DNA of 16,529 nt from Acidimicrobiaceae bacterium (GCA_002722525.1 PBMJ01000037.1:1-16529); one strand, 5' to 3'; shown: positions 7,877 through 14,566, counted from the first letter of the stretch. Numbers and translations are program-made. The notes: generated from the sequence alone by a model not told the origin.

Positions 7877-8656
7877 TTATCTTCCTTGCCATTTGGGATT
7901 ACGTTTTTCTTTGTAGGCTTTACGACCTTCTTTGACATCTTCGGTTTGACTAGCGACGATTCTCATTGTTTCACCAAACCTTACTGCCTCTACCCAACCC
8001 ATGTCTTTCGTTCTGGTTGCGACTTCTTTTGTTACTCGTGATGCGATGGGTGCGGATTGACAGAGTCGTTGGGCTAGCTCATTAGCCTTTTCTAGCAGTT
8101 CTTCATGCGGGTAGATTTCCCAGACAAGCCCTATTTCTTTCGCCCGTTCTGCTGAGATTGTTTCGCCTAGAAGTAATAGTTCCATCGCATGGGACCAATT
8201 AAGTTTGTTCGGAAGGCGAATGGCCCCAACAATTGTTGGAATTCCAATACGGACTTCTGGATATGCAAATGAGGCACGATCGCTAGCTACGACAAAATCG
8301 CAAAATGTTACTGCAGTTAAGCCATATCCGATACAAGGCCCGTTTACAGCTGCGATAACAGGTTTAAATATCTCAATCCCACTTTCGAAGCTATTTATCG
8401 TGGGTTTTTCCCAAAAGGTTCCCGGGAAAGTGCCGGCGCTTCCTTTCATGTCTTTCAGGTCAGCTCCTGCGCAAAACGTGTCGCCAGCCCCTGTGAGAAT
8501 AGCAACCCAAGCAGTTTCGTCTTCTAAAAATTTCTTCCACGCAGCGTTAAGCCCTTCGCGCATAGCCCCATTTATAGTATTGAGATTGTCTGGTCGGTTA
8601 TAGCTGATTGTGACTACATTACCTAGTTGTTCATATGTAACTGGAGAGTTCGTCAT
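7877..8656 (-). CDS. Crotonase/enoyl-CoA hydratase-isomerase family protein lacking one catalytic Glu
   Basis: This 259-residue protein of the crotonase fold has the first oxyanion-hole motif FCAGADL (61-67), the second in AAVNGPCIGYG (102-112), and the acyl-CoA pocket segment ASFAYPEVRIG (128-138). Aligned by eye with mammalian mitochondrial enoyl-CoA hydratase, the second catalytic Glu (Glu164) is present as Glu134, but the first (Glu144) falls on Thr114. A true hydratase needs both, so the product is more likely an isomerase, a thioesterase-like crotonase or another CoA-ester enzyme; the exact reaction is open. The gene starts 2 nt after the fhaA stop, so it is cotranscribed with a cell-wall signalling module that normally contains no CoA enzyme. 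There is no frameshift, and codon use looks like its neighbours. Confidence 0.88.
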   Translation of the reverse strand: MTNSPVTYEQLGNVVTISYNRPDNLNTINGAMREGLNAAWKKFLEDETAWVAILTGAGDTFCAGADLKDMKGSAGTFPGTFWEKPTINSFESGIEIFKPVIAAVNGPCIGYGLTAVTFCDFVVASDRASFAYPEVRIGIPTIVGAIRLPNKLNWSHAMELLLLGETISAERAKEIGLVWEIYPHEELLEKANELAQRLCQSAPIASRVTKEVATRTKDMGWVEAVRFGETMRIVASQTEDVKEGRKAYKEKRNPKWQGR

Positions 8657-8658
8657 AA

Positions 8659-9318
8659 TTAACTTGCTTCAAATCTGATTCTGTATGAACCAAATTCAAT
8701 CTGGTCGCGGTCGGTTAGTACATGTTGAGAAATTCGGTGCCCATTCACCAAAGTCCCATTCGTCGATCCAAGATCTGACAGAAGGTAGCCAGTCTCACTT
8801 AAAAGAACTTCTGCCTGATTTCTGCTGATACTTGGGTCATCAATGCAGACCGAGGAATCTTGAAGACGTCCAATGGTGACAACACGATTTCCGATTACTA
8901 TTCGCTTACCATCAGGCAATACAAGAGCGCCAGGTGGGCACCCACTTTCATCTTGTTTTAAACGAGCATCGATACGAAGCGTTCCAGTTCGTAAATTCTC
9001 TTCCTTTTGTATACTGACGTTAATAGATCCAAGAAAAATGTAACCTTCTTGATAACAATAATCCCGAATGGTTTCTTCTAGTTCTTGTTCTAAAGGCTCT
9101 TTCGCTTCAATAAAATTTGAATAATCACTTTCGGATATGACGACATCAAAATCATTGGGTGCAAGATGGTCACCGTGAACTCCTATGCTCCGATTCAGCT
9201 CGACTTCTCTAACAATTTTTCGACTTATTTCAACAGGCTTAAGCTCACTGCTGAAAAACTTAGCAAATGTTCCTTCAACAAGCTTCTCGAGTTTATTTTC
9301 TACCTTCTTGATTACCAC
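8659..9318 (-). CDS. fhaA: FhaA-like protein (DUF3662 domain plus FHA domain)
   Basis: The 219-residue protein begins with the FhaA N-terminal domain (about 1-115; IKKVENKLEKLVEGTF, LAPNDFDVVIS, YIFLGSINVSI), and ends with an FHA domain (about 138-218) that has Gly150-Arg151, Ser165-Arg166-Asn167 and the STNGTLVNG loop (185-193). The long low-complexity linker of mycobacterial FhaA (about 527 residues) is nearly absent. FhaA binds the phosphorylated MviN/MurJ pseudokinase domain and helps set the rate of lipid II export at poles and septum. The only possible start is GTG at 9318, because an in-frame TAA lies 9 nt upstream. It is oddly placed: the Shine-Dalgarno GGAGG (9333-9337) sits 14 nt away, but ideally (6 nt) from an out-of-frame ATG at 9326. 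The gene lies 26 nt after the amidase stop. Confidence 0.9.
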   Translation of the reverse strand: MVIKKVENKLEKLVEGTFAKFFSSELKPVEISRKIVREVELNRSIGVHGDHLAPNDFDVVISESDYSNFIEAKEPLEQELEETIRDYCYQEGYIFLGSINVSIQKEENLRTGTLRIDARLKQDESGCPPGALVLPDGKRIVIGNRVVTIGRLQDSSVCIDDPSISRNQAEVLLSETGYLLSDLGSTNGTLVNGHRISQHVLTDRDQIEFGSYRIRFEAS

Positions 9319-9332
9319 AAACTCATTTTAGT

Positions 9333-9344
9333 CCTCCATGGAGG
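9333..9344 (-). promoter_or_regulatory. Palindromic ribosome binding site of fhaA
   Basis: CCTCCATGGAGG is a perfect 12-bp palindrome lying between the amidase stop codon and fhaA, and on the minus strand it contains the Shine-Dalgarno core GGAGG. A 6-nt spacer leads to ATG at 9326, which opens a four-codon frame (Met-Ser-Leu-Trp-stop) that overlaps the GTG start of fhaA. The palindrome has no loop, so a hairpin is unlikely. Ribosomes loading here may reach the GTG by reinitiation, or the region may carry a small sequence error. Confidence 0.6.
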
Positions 9345-11870
9345 TTATTCTGCAATGAGACCACGTAAGACCAATTCTTCCCTTGATGGGAAATCAAATA
9401 TTAGCGGCGAGCTCAACTCCGGATCTCTACAAACGTTGTAGCCGGGAGCATCCGCTGCAGTAAAGTTTCGGGTGGTAGTTGGGTATGTTCCAATCGATGG
9501 AGATTGGAGGAATTCCTCTACCCCATCGGCAAGAGCATTTGATACAGCTGGAAGGTATTCTGCCGATTTAAGAAGTCTGGCTTCAGAAGGATTTGCTAAA
9601 TAGGCGAGCTCTATAAGGGTTGTCGGAGTTTTTGGTCGAGACATCATACCGTATGTGTCTGTACCGCGATTGTTTAATACTCTGATAACTCCAGCATCGT
9701 ATTGGCTTGTCCATTGCACCCAGGAGAACTTGTCGAGTGCTTCATAGACAGCTTCGTATACGAGCGTTCCTAATCTAGCTGACTTTACTGAGTTACTTTG
9801 CACAAACGTTTCAGCCCCTGGGTCAGATGAGGGAGCAATCATCGGTGCATTGTGATGGATCGAAACCATACCAGCTGCTTGCAGGTGATCTGCGTAAAGC
9901 CCGCGAGATGAAAGTGGTATGTGATAGTTCTTTGTTCGAACTAGAAAAGAACTAATCCCCCTGTTCGCAAGCTCGTCGAGGAATGCTTCAGCTACATCCA
10001 TGTTGATAGCGTTTTCCCATATCCCTGAATAATACGCTCCACCGTCAATCCCCCCATGGCCAGGATCGATGGCGATTTGAACATCGGTGACGAGGGTTCC
10101 ACCAATGACTGGGACTGCGTACCCACATGGAGACCGAACTATATAACCGTTCTGTGTTTCTGCTAGAACTACAGTATTGATGCCAGTAGTCGTTGTGAGT
10201 CCCCATGGTGGGCGTTCTAGATCCAATTCGGATGTTATTCCAAGACGCCCCCAATAATCGAGAGTCTTATTTTCATTTGGGACGTTCATTGTGTCCTGAT
10301 CGAGAGTGAGAAAGTAGTTTGGGCTAATCCCAGTTTCGATTCCCCAAAAGAGTGTAAGAAGTCCTGTATCAAATTGTGTCCCTAGAGATTCTCCACTGGC
10401 GGCAACGACGAGCTCTGATTTTCCATCTCCGTTCATATCTAAGGCTTCGAGTGCATCTCCCCAATGGTCAGCCGGTTCAGCTCCTATTTGGAAACCATCA
10501 GTATTTTGATCGATCGCTATTGACCCTCTACCTGAGATGCCTTTCGAATTGCCAAAAAGTATTGTGACTGCTCCAGCTCTCTGAACGGAATCTAAACTTT
10601 CAGCAGGGGCACCTATCGCTAGATCTTCGAATGTGTCGCCATTGAAATCTCCGCTTGTAAGGACTGAACCCCATCTATCTCCCTGCTCATTTCGCCCTGG
10701 GACGTTGAAGCTTCCCTGATGCAAACGAGATGACCCCATTATGCTGATTCCTTGTTCTGACCCGAACATGACAGTTACAGCCCCTGTTTGTTTCCTCTTT
10801 CCACTACTTTCATTAGGGGCTCCTATCGCTAGGTCAGTAAAGCCGTCATTATTGAAGTCGCCGGATGTAAGAACGGCTCCCCAGTGGTCATATGCTTCAT
10901 TTCTGTCCGGTACATGCGGAATATTTTGATGAAGACGAAAGGAATTATCTGTTGTAATGCCTGATGGGCTTCCATACAAAAGTGTCACTGCTCCTGCTTC
11001 TGGAAATTGACCGTACTTTTCTCCTGGAGCCCCTACAGCTAAATCACTGAAACCATCATTATTGAAATCGCCAGACGCTAGAGCCGATCCCCATTTGTCG
11101 TTTTCTTCGCCGCCATCTGGAATGCCCTTGGTCTCTTGATCAATATCTTGTGATTCGCTGGCTGAAAGACCCGAAGATGAACCATATAAAATTGATAATT
11201 TACCTACATCGGTTTTTCCATCTTTATCTTTTTCAGGCGCTGCGACAACTAGATCCTCGTATCCGTCTCCATTAAAATCCCCTACTGAGAGCATGGATCC
11301 CCATTTATCTCCTGTCTCATTTCCACCGAAGCTATTTGATGATCCTTGATGAAATGTTTTTCCGATTTCGGTAGCGCCAACACCTTCTTGTGATCCAGCG
11401 AAAATCCATATCCGCCCTGCGTCAGTTACTGTTCCAATATCTTCATTAGGGGCACTAACAACTAAATCATCGAACCCATCACCATTAAAATCACCAAAAG
11501 TCGAACGAGCACCAAAGTGGTCACGGTATTCATCCGAATCTGGGACATAAGGCATACTTTGATGAAGAAAAGTGCTTTCTTTAGGAGTCTGATCAGGATC
11601 CCCATAAAGAATAGTTACTGCTCCTGCAGCATTCGCATCACCGAAGCGTTCACCGGGAGCCCCGATCGTAAGATCGGCATACCCGTCTCCATTAAAATCT
11701 GGTCGAATAATAGAACTACTTTCTGATTTATATGTCGATTGCGATTGTGCTGCTATTTCATTAGAAAAGACCATCAAAAAAAATACTAAAAATCCAAAAG
11801 TCAGCACCCAGTTTCTTAGGCTTTTGGACTCTTTAAGCCATTGCCATAAATATAAAGGGCGAAGATTCAT
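9345..11870 (-). CDS. Exported FG-GAP propeller protein with C-terminal N-acetylmuramoyl-L-alanine amidase (Amidase_3)
   Basis: This is an 841-residue exported protein. A basic N-terminus and a hydrophobic core (about 21-40) look like a signal peptide with a possible cut after the Ala-Ala-Gln near 42. Seven FG-GAP/integrin-type repeats follow (calcium-loop cores at about 58, 127, 198, 268, 338, 408 and 478, each of the DFNGDG..DL type followed by AP-E), which would close a seven-bladed propeller. The C-terminal domain (about 596-790) is a zinc amidase of the Amidase_3 type: His605 in DPGHGG, Glu619 in WENAIN, His672 in SIHHN and catalytic Glu754 in LIELAYLAN are all present. It should cleave the MurNAc-L-alanine bond in peptidoglycan, with the propeller giving surface or ligand binding. 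It lies directly upstream of fhaA, apparently in the same transcript. No ribosome binding site stands out at the ATG. Confidence 0.9.
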   Translation of the reverse strand: MNLRPLYLWQWLKESKSLRNWVLTFGFLVFFLMVFSNEIAAQSQSTYKSESSSIIRPDFNGDGYADLTIGAPGERFGDANAAGAVTILYGDPDQTPKESTFLHQSMPYVPDSDEYRDHFGARSTFGDFNGDGFDDLVVSAPNEDIGTVTDAGRIWIFAGSQEGVGATEIGKTFHQGSSNSFGGNETGDKWGSMLSVGDFNGDGYEDLVVAAPEKDKDGKTDVGKLSILYGSSSGLSASESQDIDQETKGIPDGGEENDKWGSALASGDFNNDGFSDLAVGAPGEKYGQFPEAGAVTLLYGSPSGITTDNSFRLHQNIPHVPDRNEAYDHWGAVLTSGDFNNDGFTDLAIGAPNESSGKRKQTGAVTVMFGSEQGISIMGSSRLHQGSFNVPGRNEQGDRWGSVLTSGDFNGDTFEDLAIGAPAESLDSVQRAGAVTILFGNSKGISGRGSIAIDQNTDGFQIGAEPADHWGDALEALDMNGDGKSELVVAASGESLGTQFDTGLLTLFWGIETGISPNYFLTLDQDTMNVPNENKTLDYWGRLGITSELDLERPPWGLTTTTGINTVVLAETQNGYIVRSPCGYAVPVIGGTLVTDVQIAIDPGHGGIDGGAYYSGIWENAINMDVAEAFLDELANRGISSFLVRTKNYHIPLSSRGLYADHLQAAGMVSIHHNAPMIAPSSDPGAETFVQSNSVKSARLGTLVYEAVYEALDKFSWVQWTSQYDAGVIRVLNNRGTDTYGMMSRPKTPTTLIELAYLANPSEARLLKSAEYLPAVSNALADGVEEFLQSPSIGTYPTTTRNFTAADAPGYNVCRDPELSSPLIFDFPSREELVLRGLIAE

Positions 11871-11893
11871 TTTCTAACTTTCATAATTAGGGG

Positions 11894-11977
11894 TGCGCGA
11901 GGAGGGACTTGAACCCTCATATCCCGAAGGACACAGGCACCTGAAGCCTGCGCGTCTGCCAATTCCGCCACTCGCGC
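11894..11977 (-). tRNA. tRNA-Leu (anticodon CAG)
   Basis: The reverse complement folds as a class II tRNA of 84 nt. The acceptor stem GCGCGAG/CTCGCGC pairs at all 7 positions and is followed by A as discriminator; CCA is not encoded. The anticodon stem CAGGC/GCCTG encloses the loop TTCAGGT, giving anticodon CAG. A long variable arm TGTCCTTCGGGATA, typical of tRNA-Leu, and a T arm GAGGG-TTCAAGT-CCCTC follow. Only 23 nt separate it from the amidase start, and it points in the same direction. The same isoacceptor (leuT, CAG) lies beyond fhaA in M. tuberculosis. Confidence 0.97.
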
Positions 11978-11991
11978 GAGTAGAAAAAGAG

Positions 11992-12020
11992 GGTATCGTA
12001 AGAACTGTAATTCTCAGCAA
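11992..12020 (-). promoter_or_regulatory. Candidate promoter for tRNA-Leu
   Basis: Reading the minus strand, TTGCTG (12020-12015) and GATACC (11997-11992) are separated by exactly 17 bp, with the tRNA starting 14 nt past the -10 element. Each hexamer keeps most positions of the sigma-70/SigA consensus. The assignment is by eye only. It may also serve the amidase and the following operon by readthrough. Confidence 0.35.
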
Positions 12021-12039
12021 AAAAAACATCTATATGTTT
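12019..12039 (-). terminator. Weak intrinsic terminator after the PPOX gene
   Basis: On the minus strand AAACAT-ATAG-ATGTTT forms a 6-bp stem with a 4-nt loop and runs straight into a T tract of eight. It lies 27 nt downstream of the PPOX stop codon and ahead of the tRNA promoter, where a terminator is expected. The stem is AT-rich, so termination may be partial. Confidence 0.45.
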
Positions 12040-12065
12040 ATTTGCCCTGATAAGTATGTTTGATT

Positions 12066-12464
12066 TCAAGTATTTCGTCCTAATATTCGGTCAACGCGAA
12101 TCTCTATTACTCGCCTATCTTCACCTCTGTCTTTAGGGGGTGAATAGCGTTTTGCGTATCTTGAAGTTCCTTCTTGGCAACGTTCAGGATCAGCAGTAAC
12201 TGTTGCATTCCCTTCAAACGTGATCCATCGCCCGCCATCGACTTGGCATACAGCTGCCCTCAGAGGTTCCAGAGATCGATCTAACAGCTTTGCCTTTGTA
12301 CTGCCTGCCCAGGTAATAACTCGAACGAGGTTTTCCTTCTCGTCCCAGGTGAATCCCACTGGAGTGACGTGGGGGCGCCCAGAAGAAGTAACAATCGTAA
12401 GAGAAGCAAGATGACGTTCTGTAACAAATTCCATATTCTCCGAAGAGAGTGTAATTTCTGCCAT
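12066..12464 (-). CDS. PPOX-class (probable F420- or flavin-dependent) oxidoreductase
   Basis: The 132-residue protein is a single split-beta-barrel domain of the pyridoxamine 5'-phosphate oxidase-like superfamily. The pattern is that of the small actinobacterial group: RHLASLTIVTSSGRPHVTPVG (18-37), a Lys-containing strand near 58, GGRWITFEGNATVTADPE (77-94), then RYAKRY (102-107) and the closing VIEIRVDRILG (119-129). Many members use coenzyme F420 rather than FMN, which suits an actinobacterium, but the cofactor cannot be fixed from sequence alone and the substrate is unknown. The gene is apparently monocistronic, flanked by a hairpin on either side. The ATG at 12464 has only a weak purine-rich leader (GAGAA). 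Confidence 0.82.
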   Translation of the reverse strand: MAEITLSSENMEFVTERHLASLTIVTSSGRPHVTPVGFTWDEKENLVRVITWAGSTKAKLLDRSLEPLRAAVCQVDGGRWITFEGNATVTADPERCQEGTSRYAKRYSPPKDRGEDRRVIEIRVDRILGRNT

Positions 12465-12518
12465 TTCTCAGTCTTCTTTCATTAGAGGTAAGTTTTTTAA
12501 TACATCTTTATACGCAAA

Positions 12519-12540
12519 CGAGGAGCCCGGAGGCTCCTCG
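12519..12540 (-). terminator. Strong GC-rich hairpin downstream of the 43-residue ORF
   Basis: The arms CGAGGAGCC (12519-12527) and GGCTCCTCG (12532-12540) pair perfectly over 9 bp around a 4-nt loop. On the minus strand the stem is followed by TTTGCGTAT, a poor T tract. It begins 18 nt after the stop of the small ORF and lies 54 nt ahead of the PPOX start, so it probably ends the small-gene transcript or stabilises its 3' end. Direction is inferred from the genes, since both neighbours read leftwards. Confidence 0.65.
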
Positions 12541-12558
12541 CGAGCTTTTCCTAATGGA

Positions 12559-12690
12559 TTACCAGTTGCTGGTTGTATCCTCAGATTCTTCAGCGGAATC
12601 GTCTACGGTAGCTGCTTCTGCTACTTCGGTTTCCTCTGATTCGGAAGAAGCACTTCCGAATAATGCTTTAATTTTTTCCATAATTCCCAT
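12559..12690 (-). CDS. Small acidic protein of 43 residues, unknown function
   Basis: The reading frame starts MGIMEKIKALFG, which could form a short amphipathic helix, and continues as a strongly acidic Ser/Glu/Asp/Thr/Ala-rich tail ending TTSNW. By count it has 11 Glu and 3 Asp against 3 Lys, with no Arg and no Cys. A good Shine-Dalgarno sequence (GAGAGGTG, about 8 nt before the ATG) is better than that of most genes here, and a 9-bp hairpin follows the stop. The opening resembles small actinobacterial proteins that start MG-(F/L/I)-(M/L)-D/E-K-hK-x-L-h-G, some of which are annotated as antitoxin-like, but I cannot assign it to a family. There is no toxin partner beside it. It stands alone between the PPOX and MBL genes. 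Confidence 0.7.
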   Translation of the reverse strand: MGIMEKIKALFGSASSESEETEVAEAATVDDSAEESEDTTSNW

Positions 12691-12776
12691 AAGTTACACC
12701 TCTCAATAAGGAAATATTGATCTCAGTTTAGTGTATGAAAGGTTCTTAAGTCGGTATATTACCTGTTCAGAGAGTT

Positions 12777-13493
12777 TTAGGAACCAAACATTGTCATCCA
12801 CTGTTCAGGTGTTTGTGGAGCAAAGACATAATTGTGAGCTCGGGTGTCCCCCATTGATTGGCACGGTTTTGGCGAATAAAGGTGTCCGGGAAATAAGGTC
12901 GCTGTATCGGGAATCTTTGATAAACGTTGAGTCAGGCTCTCATACATTTCTCTCGGGTTTCCACCGGGCAAGTCAGTTCTGCCGCATCCGTCGAGAAAAA
13001 GCGTATCTCCAGCGACAAGTCTGTTGTCTACGAAAAAGCATTGGCTTCCGGGAGTGTGACCAGGGGTGTGGATAAGTTCAATCTCAATTGACCCCACGGT
13101 TACCTTATCTCCACTGCTATGTGTAACTAAATCTTTTTCAGATACTCCGGTAACTTTTTGCACAAGGTCAGCTTCTTCATTTTGGACATGGATTGGGATG
13201 GATGTTATTTCTAAAAGGTCTGCAACTCCGGAAATACTGTATCCCATCATGTCCCCCCCAACATGATCGGGATGATAATGAGTAGCGAGCACGCCTGTGA
13301 GTTTCATTCCATCAGCTTCAACGAGGTCAACTAATCCTTTTGGGTCGTATGCGGGGTCGACAACAACTGCCTCGCCGGTTGTTCGGTCTCCAATTAGATA
13401 CATGAAGTTAACCATTTGGCAGGCTAGCTGGTTATCTTCTCCGAGGTCTCGACCTGAGAGTAGTTGGCGAAAGTAGAATTGGTCGTTGTCCAT
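12777..13493 (-). CDS. Metallo-beta-lactamase-fold hydrolase (glyoxalase II / persulfide dioxygenase-like)
   Basis: The 238-residue cytosolic protein has the full metal-binding set: H72-Y-H74-P-D76-H77 in THYHPDHVGG, His146 in TPGHTPGS, Asp163 in AGDTLF and His204 in FPGHLY. The segment DGCGRTDLPGGNP (168-180) matches the glyoxalase II/ETHE1 branch, in which members hydrolyse S-lactoylglutathione-type thioesters or oxidise persulfides; actinobacterial members may use mycothiol or another thiol. It lacks the C-terminal HAGH domain and has no rhodanese fusion. The ATG at 13493 follows AAGGTAACC, a modest ribosome binding site. It diverges from pheA across about 140 nt (85 nt to the earliest possible pheA start). 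Confidence 0.85.
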   Translation of the reverse strand: MDNDQFYFRQLLSGRDLGEDNQLACQMVNFMYLIGDRTTGEAVVVDPAYDPKGLVDLVEADGMKLTGVLATHYHPDHVGGDMMGYSISGVADLLEITSIPIHVQNEEADLVQKVTGVSEKDLVTHSSGDKVTVGSIEIELIHTPGHTPGSQCFFVDNRLVAGDTLFLDGCGRTDLPGGNPREMYESLTQRLSKIPDTATLFPGHLYSPKPCQSMGDTRAHNYVFAPQTPEQWMTMFGS

Positions 13494-13534
13494 GTGGTTA
13501 CCTTAGGCATAATTCTTTAATTTTTGACTTTCTT

Positions 13535-13550
13535 GGGAGGAATTCTTCCC
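13535..13550. promoter_or_regulatory. Inverted repeat in the MBL/pheA divergent region
   Basis: GGGAGGAATTCTTCCC is a 16-bp palindrome around GAATTC with a single imperfect pair. It lies midway between two divergent genes, where an operator for a dimeric regulator could act on both. No regulator is encoded nearby, and I could not pick out convincing -10 and -35 elements, so a chance palindrome is possible. Confidence 0.25.
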
Positions 13551-13635
13551 TTTTAGGAGCGCTTGTTTTTTATGGGGTTTGAGTAATTCGGGAGGTGTGA
13601 GGGTATCTGTCCTCTATCCTCGTAGTGTGAATGAA

Positions 13636-14562
13636 ATGAGCGTTGGAAGAATCGGATACTTAGGGCCTTCGGGAACCTTTACTGAAGCTGCAATTCTTTC
13701 GCAGCCTGATTTAGCAGCATCTGAACATGTGCTCTTTCGAAGTCATTCCGATGTGCTACACAGTACGGGAACTGGCGAAGTTGATTTTGGATTTTGTGCA
13801 ATTGAAAACGCTATCGAAGGGACGGTAAACGTTGTCCAAGATACGTTAGCTTTTGAAGGTGATCTTATGATTCAAAGAGAGGTCATTATCCCAATTACGA
13901 TGAATCTTCTTGTGAAGCCTGGGGCTTCACTTTCGAATATCAAGCGGGTTGTTTCTTATCCACATGCGTTAGCGCAAGTTCGGTCCTTTGTTCGGAATGA
14001 GCTTCCCGATGCTGAGTTGGAGGCGGCGAATTCAACAGCGGATGCTGCGCGTATCTTGTCACAAGTTTCTGATTTGGAAACTGCAGCTGTTGGAACCAGT
14101 TTGGCAGCGGACAAATATGGTTTGGAAGTAGCTGTTGAACAAATCGAGGATCACTCTGGAAATCAGACCCGCTTTGTTCTTGTTGCTCGCGATGGAATTC
14201 CTGCTCCTACTGGCCATGACAAAACAAGTGTCGTTATTTTTCAACAATCGGATCGCCCGGGTTCCTTGTTAACTATTTTGCAAGAATTTGCTGCTCGTTC
14301 TATTAATCTCACCAAGTTGGAGTCACGACCTACGCGTGAAGGGCTCGGTAGATATTGTTTTTTTCTAGATCTTGAAGGGCATATGGCTGATTCGCTTATG
14401 GCAGATTGTTTGAAGACGCTTCAGGCTAAGCAAGTTCGCGTGAAATTTCTCGGTTCGTATCCTGCCGCTGGGGAGAATGCGAAAGAGGCTCGTGAAGAAT
14501 CCGGTGCGGCTTGGAACGATGCTGAAAGCTGGTTAGATAAGCTCCGAGCAAAATTAAACTAA
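13636..14562 (+). CDS. pheA: Prephenate dehydratase
   Basis: This 308-residue enzyme converts prephenate to phenylpyruvate in phenylalanine synthesis. The dehydratase domain (about 4-185) has GYLGPSGTFTEAA (7-19), the AIENAIEGTV segment (55-64) and the NQTRF motif (176-180) containing the catalytic Thr178. A C-terminal ACT domain follows (about 196-276), with GSLLTIL (209-215) and ESRP (229-232), the usual site of phenylalanine feedback. The last 30 residues are a charged extension. There is no fused chorismate mutase, as in other actinobacteria. I chose ATG at 13636 because homologues begin just before the GYLGPSGTF motif. In-frame TTG (13579), GTG (13597) and GTG (13627) starts also exist, and GGGAGG at 13590-13595 lies oddly upstream of the chosen start. 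It converges on the SDR gene with 4 nt between stops. Confidence 0.93.
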   Translation: MSVGRIGYLGPSGTFTEAAILSQPDLAASEHVLFRSHSDVLHSTGTGEVDFGFCAIENAIEGTVNVVQDTLAFEGDLMIQREVIIPITMNLLVKPGASLSNIKRVVSYPHALAQVRSFVRNELPDAELEAANSTADAARILSQVSDLETAAVGTSLAADKYGLEVAVEQIEDHSGNQTRFVLVARDGIPAPTGHDKTSVVIFQQSDRPGSLLTILQEFAARSINLTKLESRPTREGLGRYCFFLDLEGHMADSLMADCLKTLQAKQVRVKFLGSYPAAGENAKEAREESGAAWNDAESWLDKLRAKLN

Positions 14563-14566
14563 AGCT

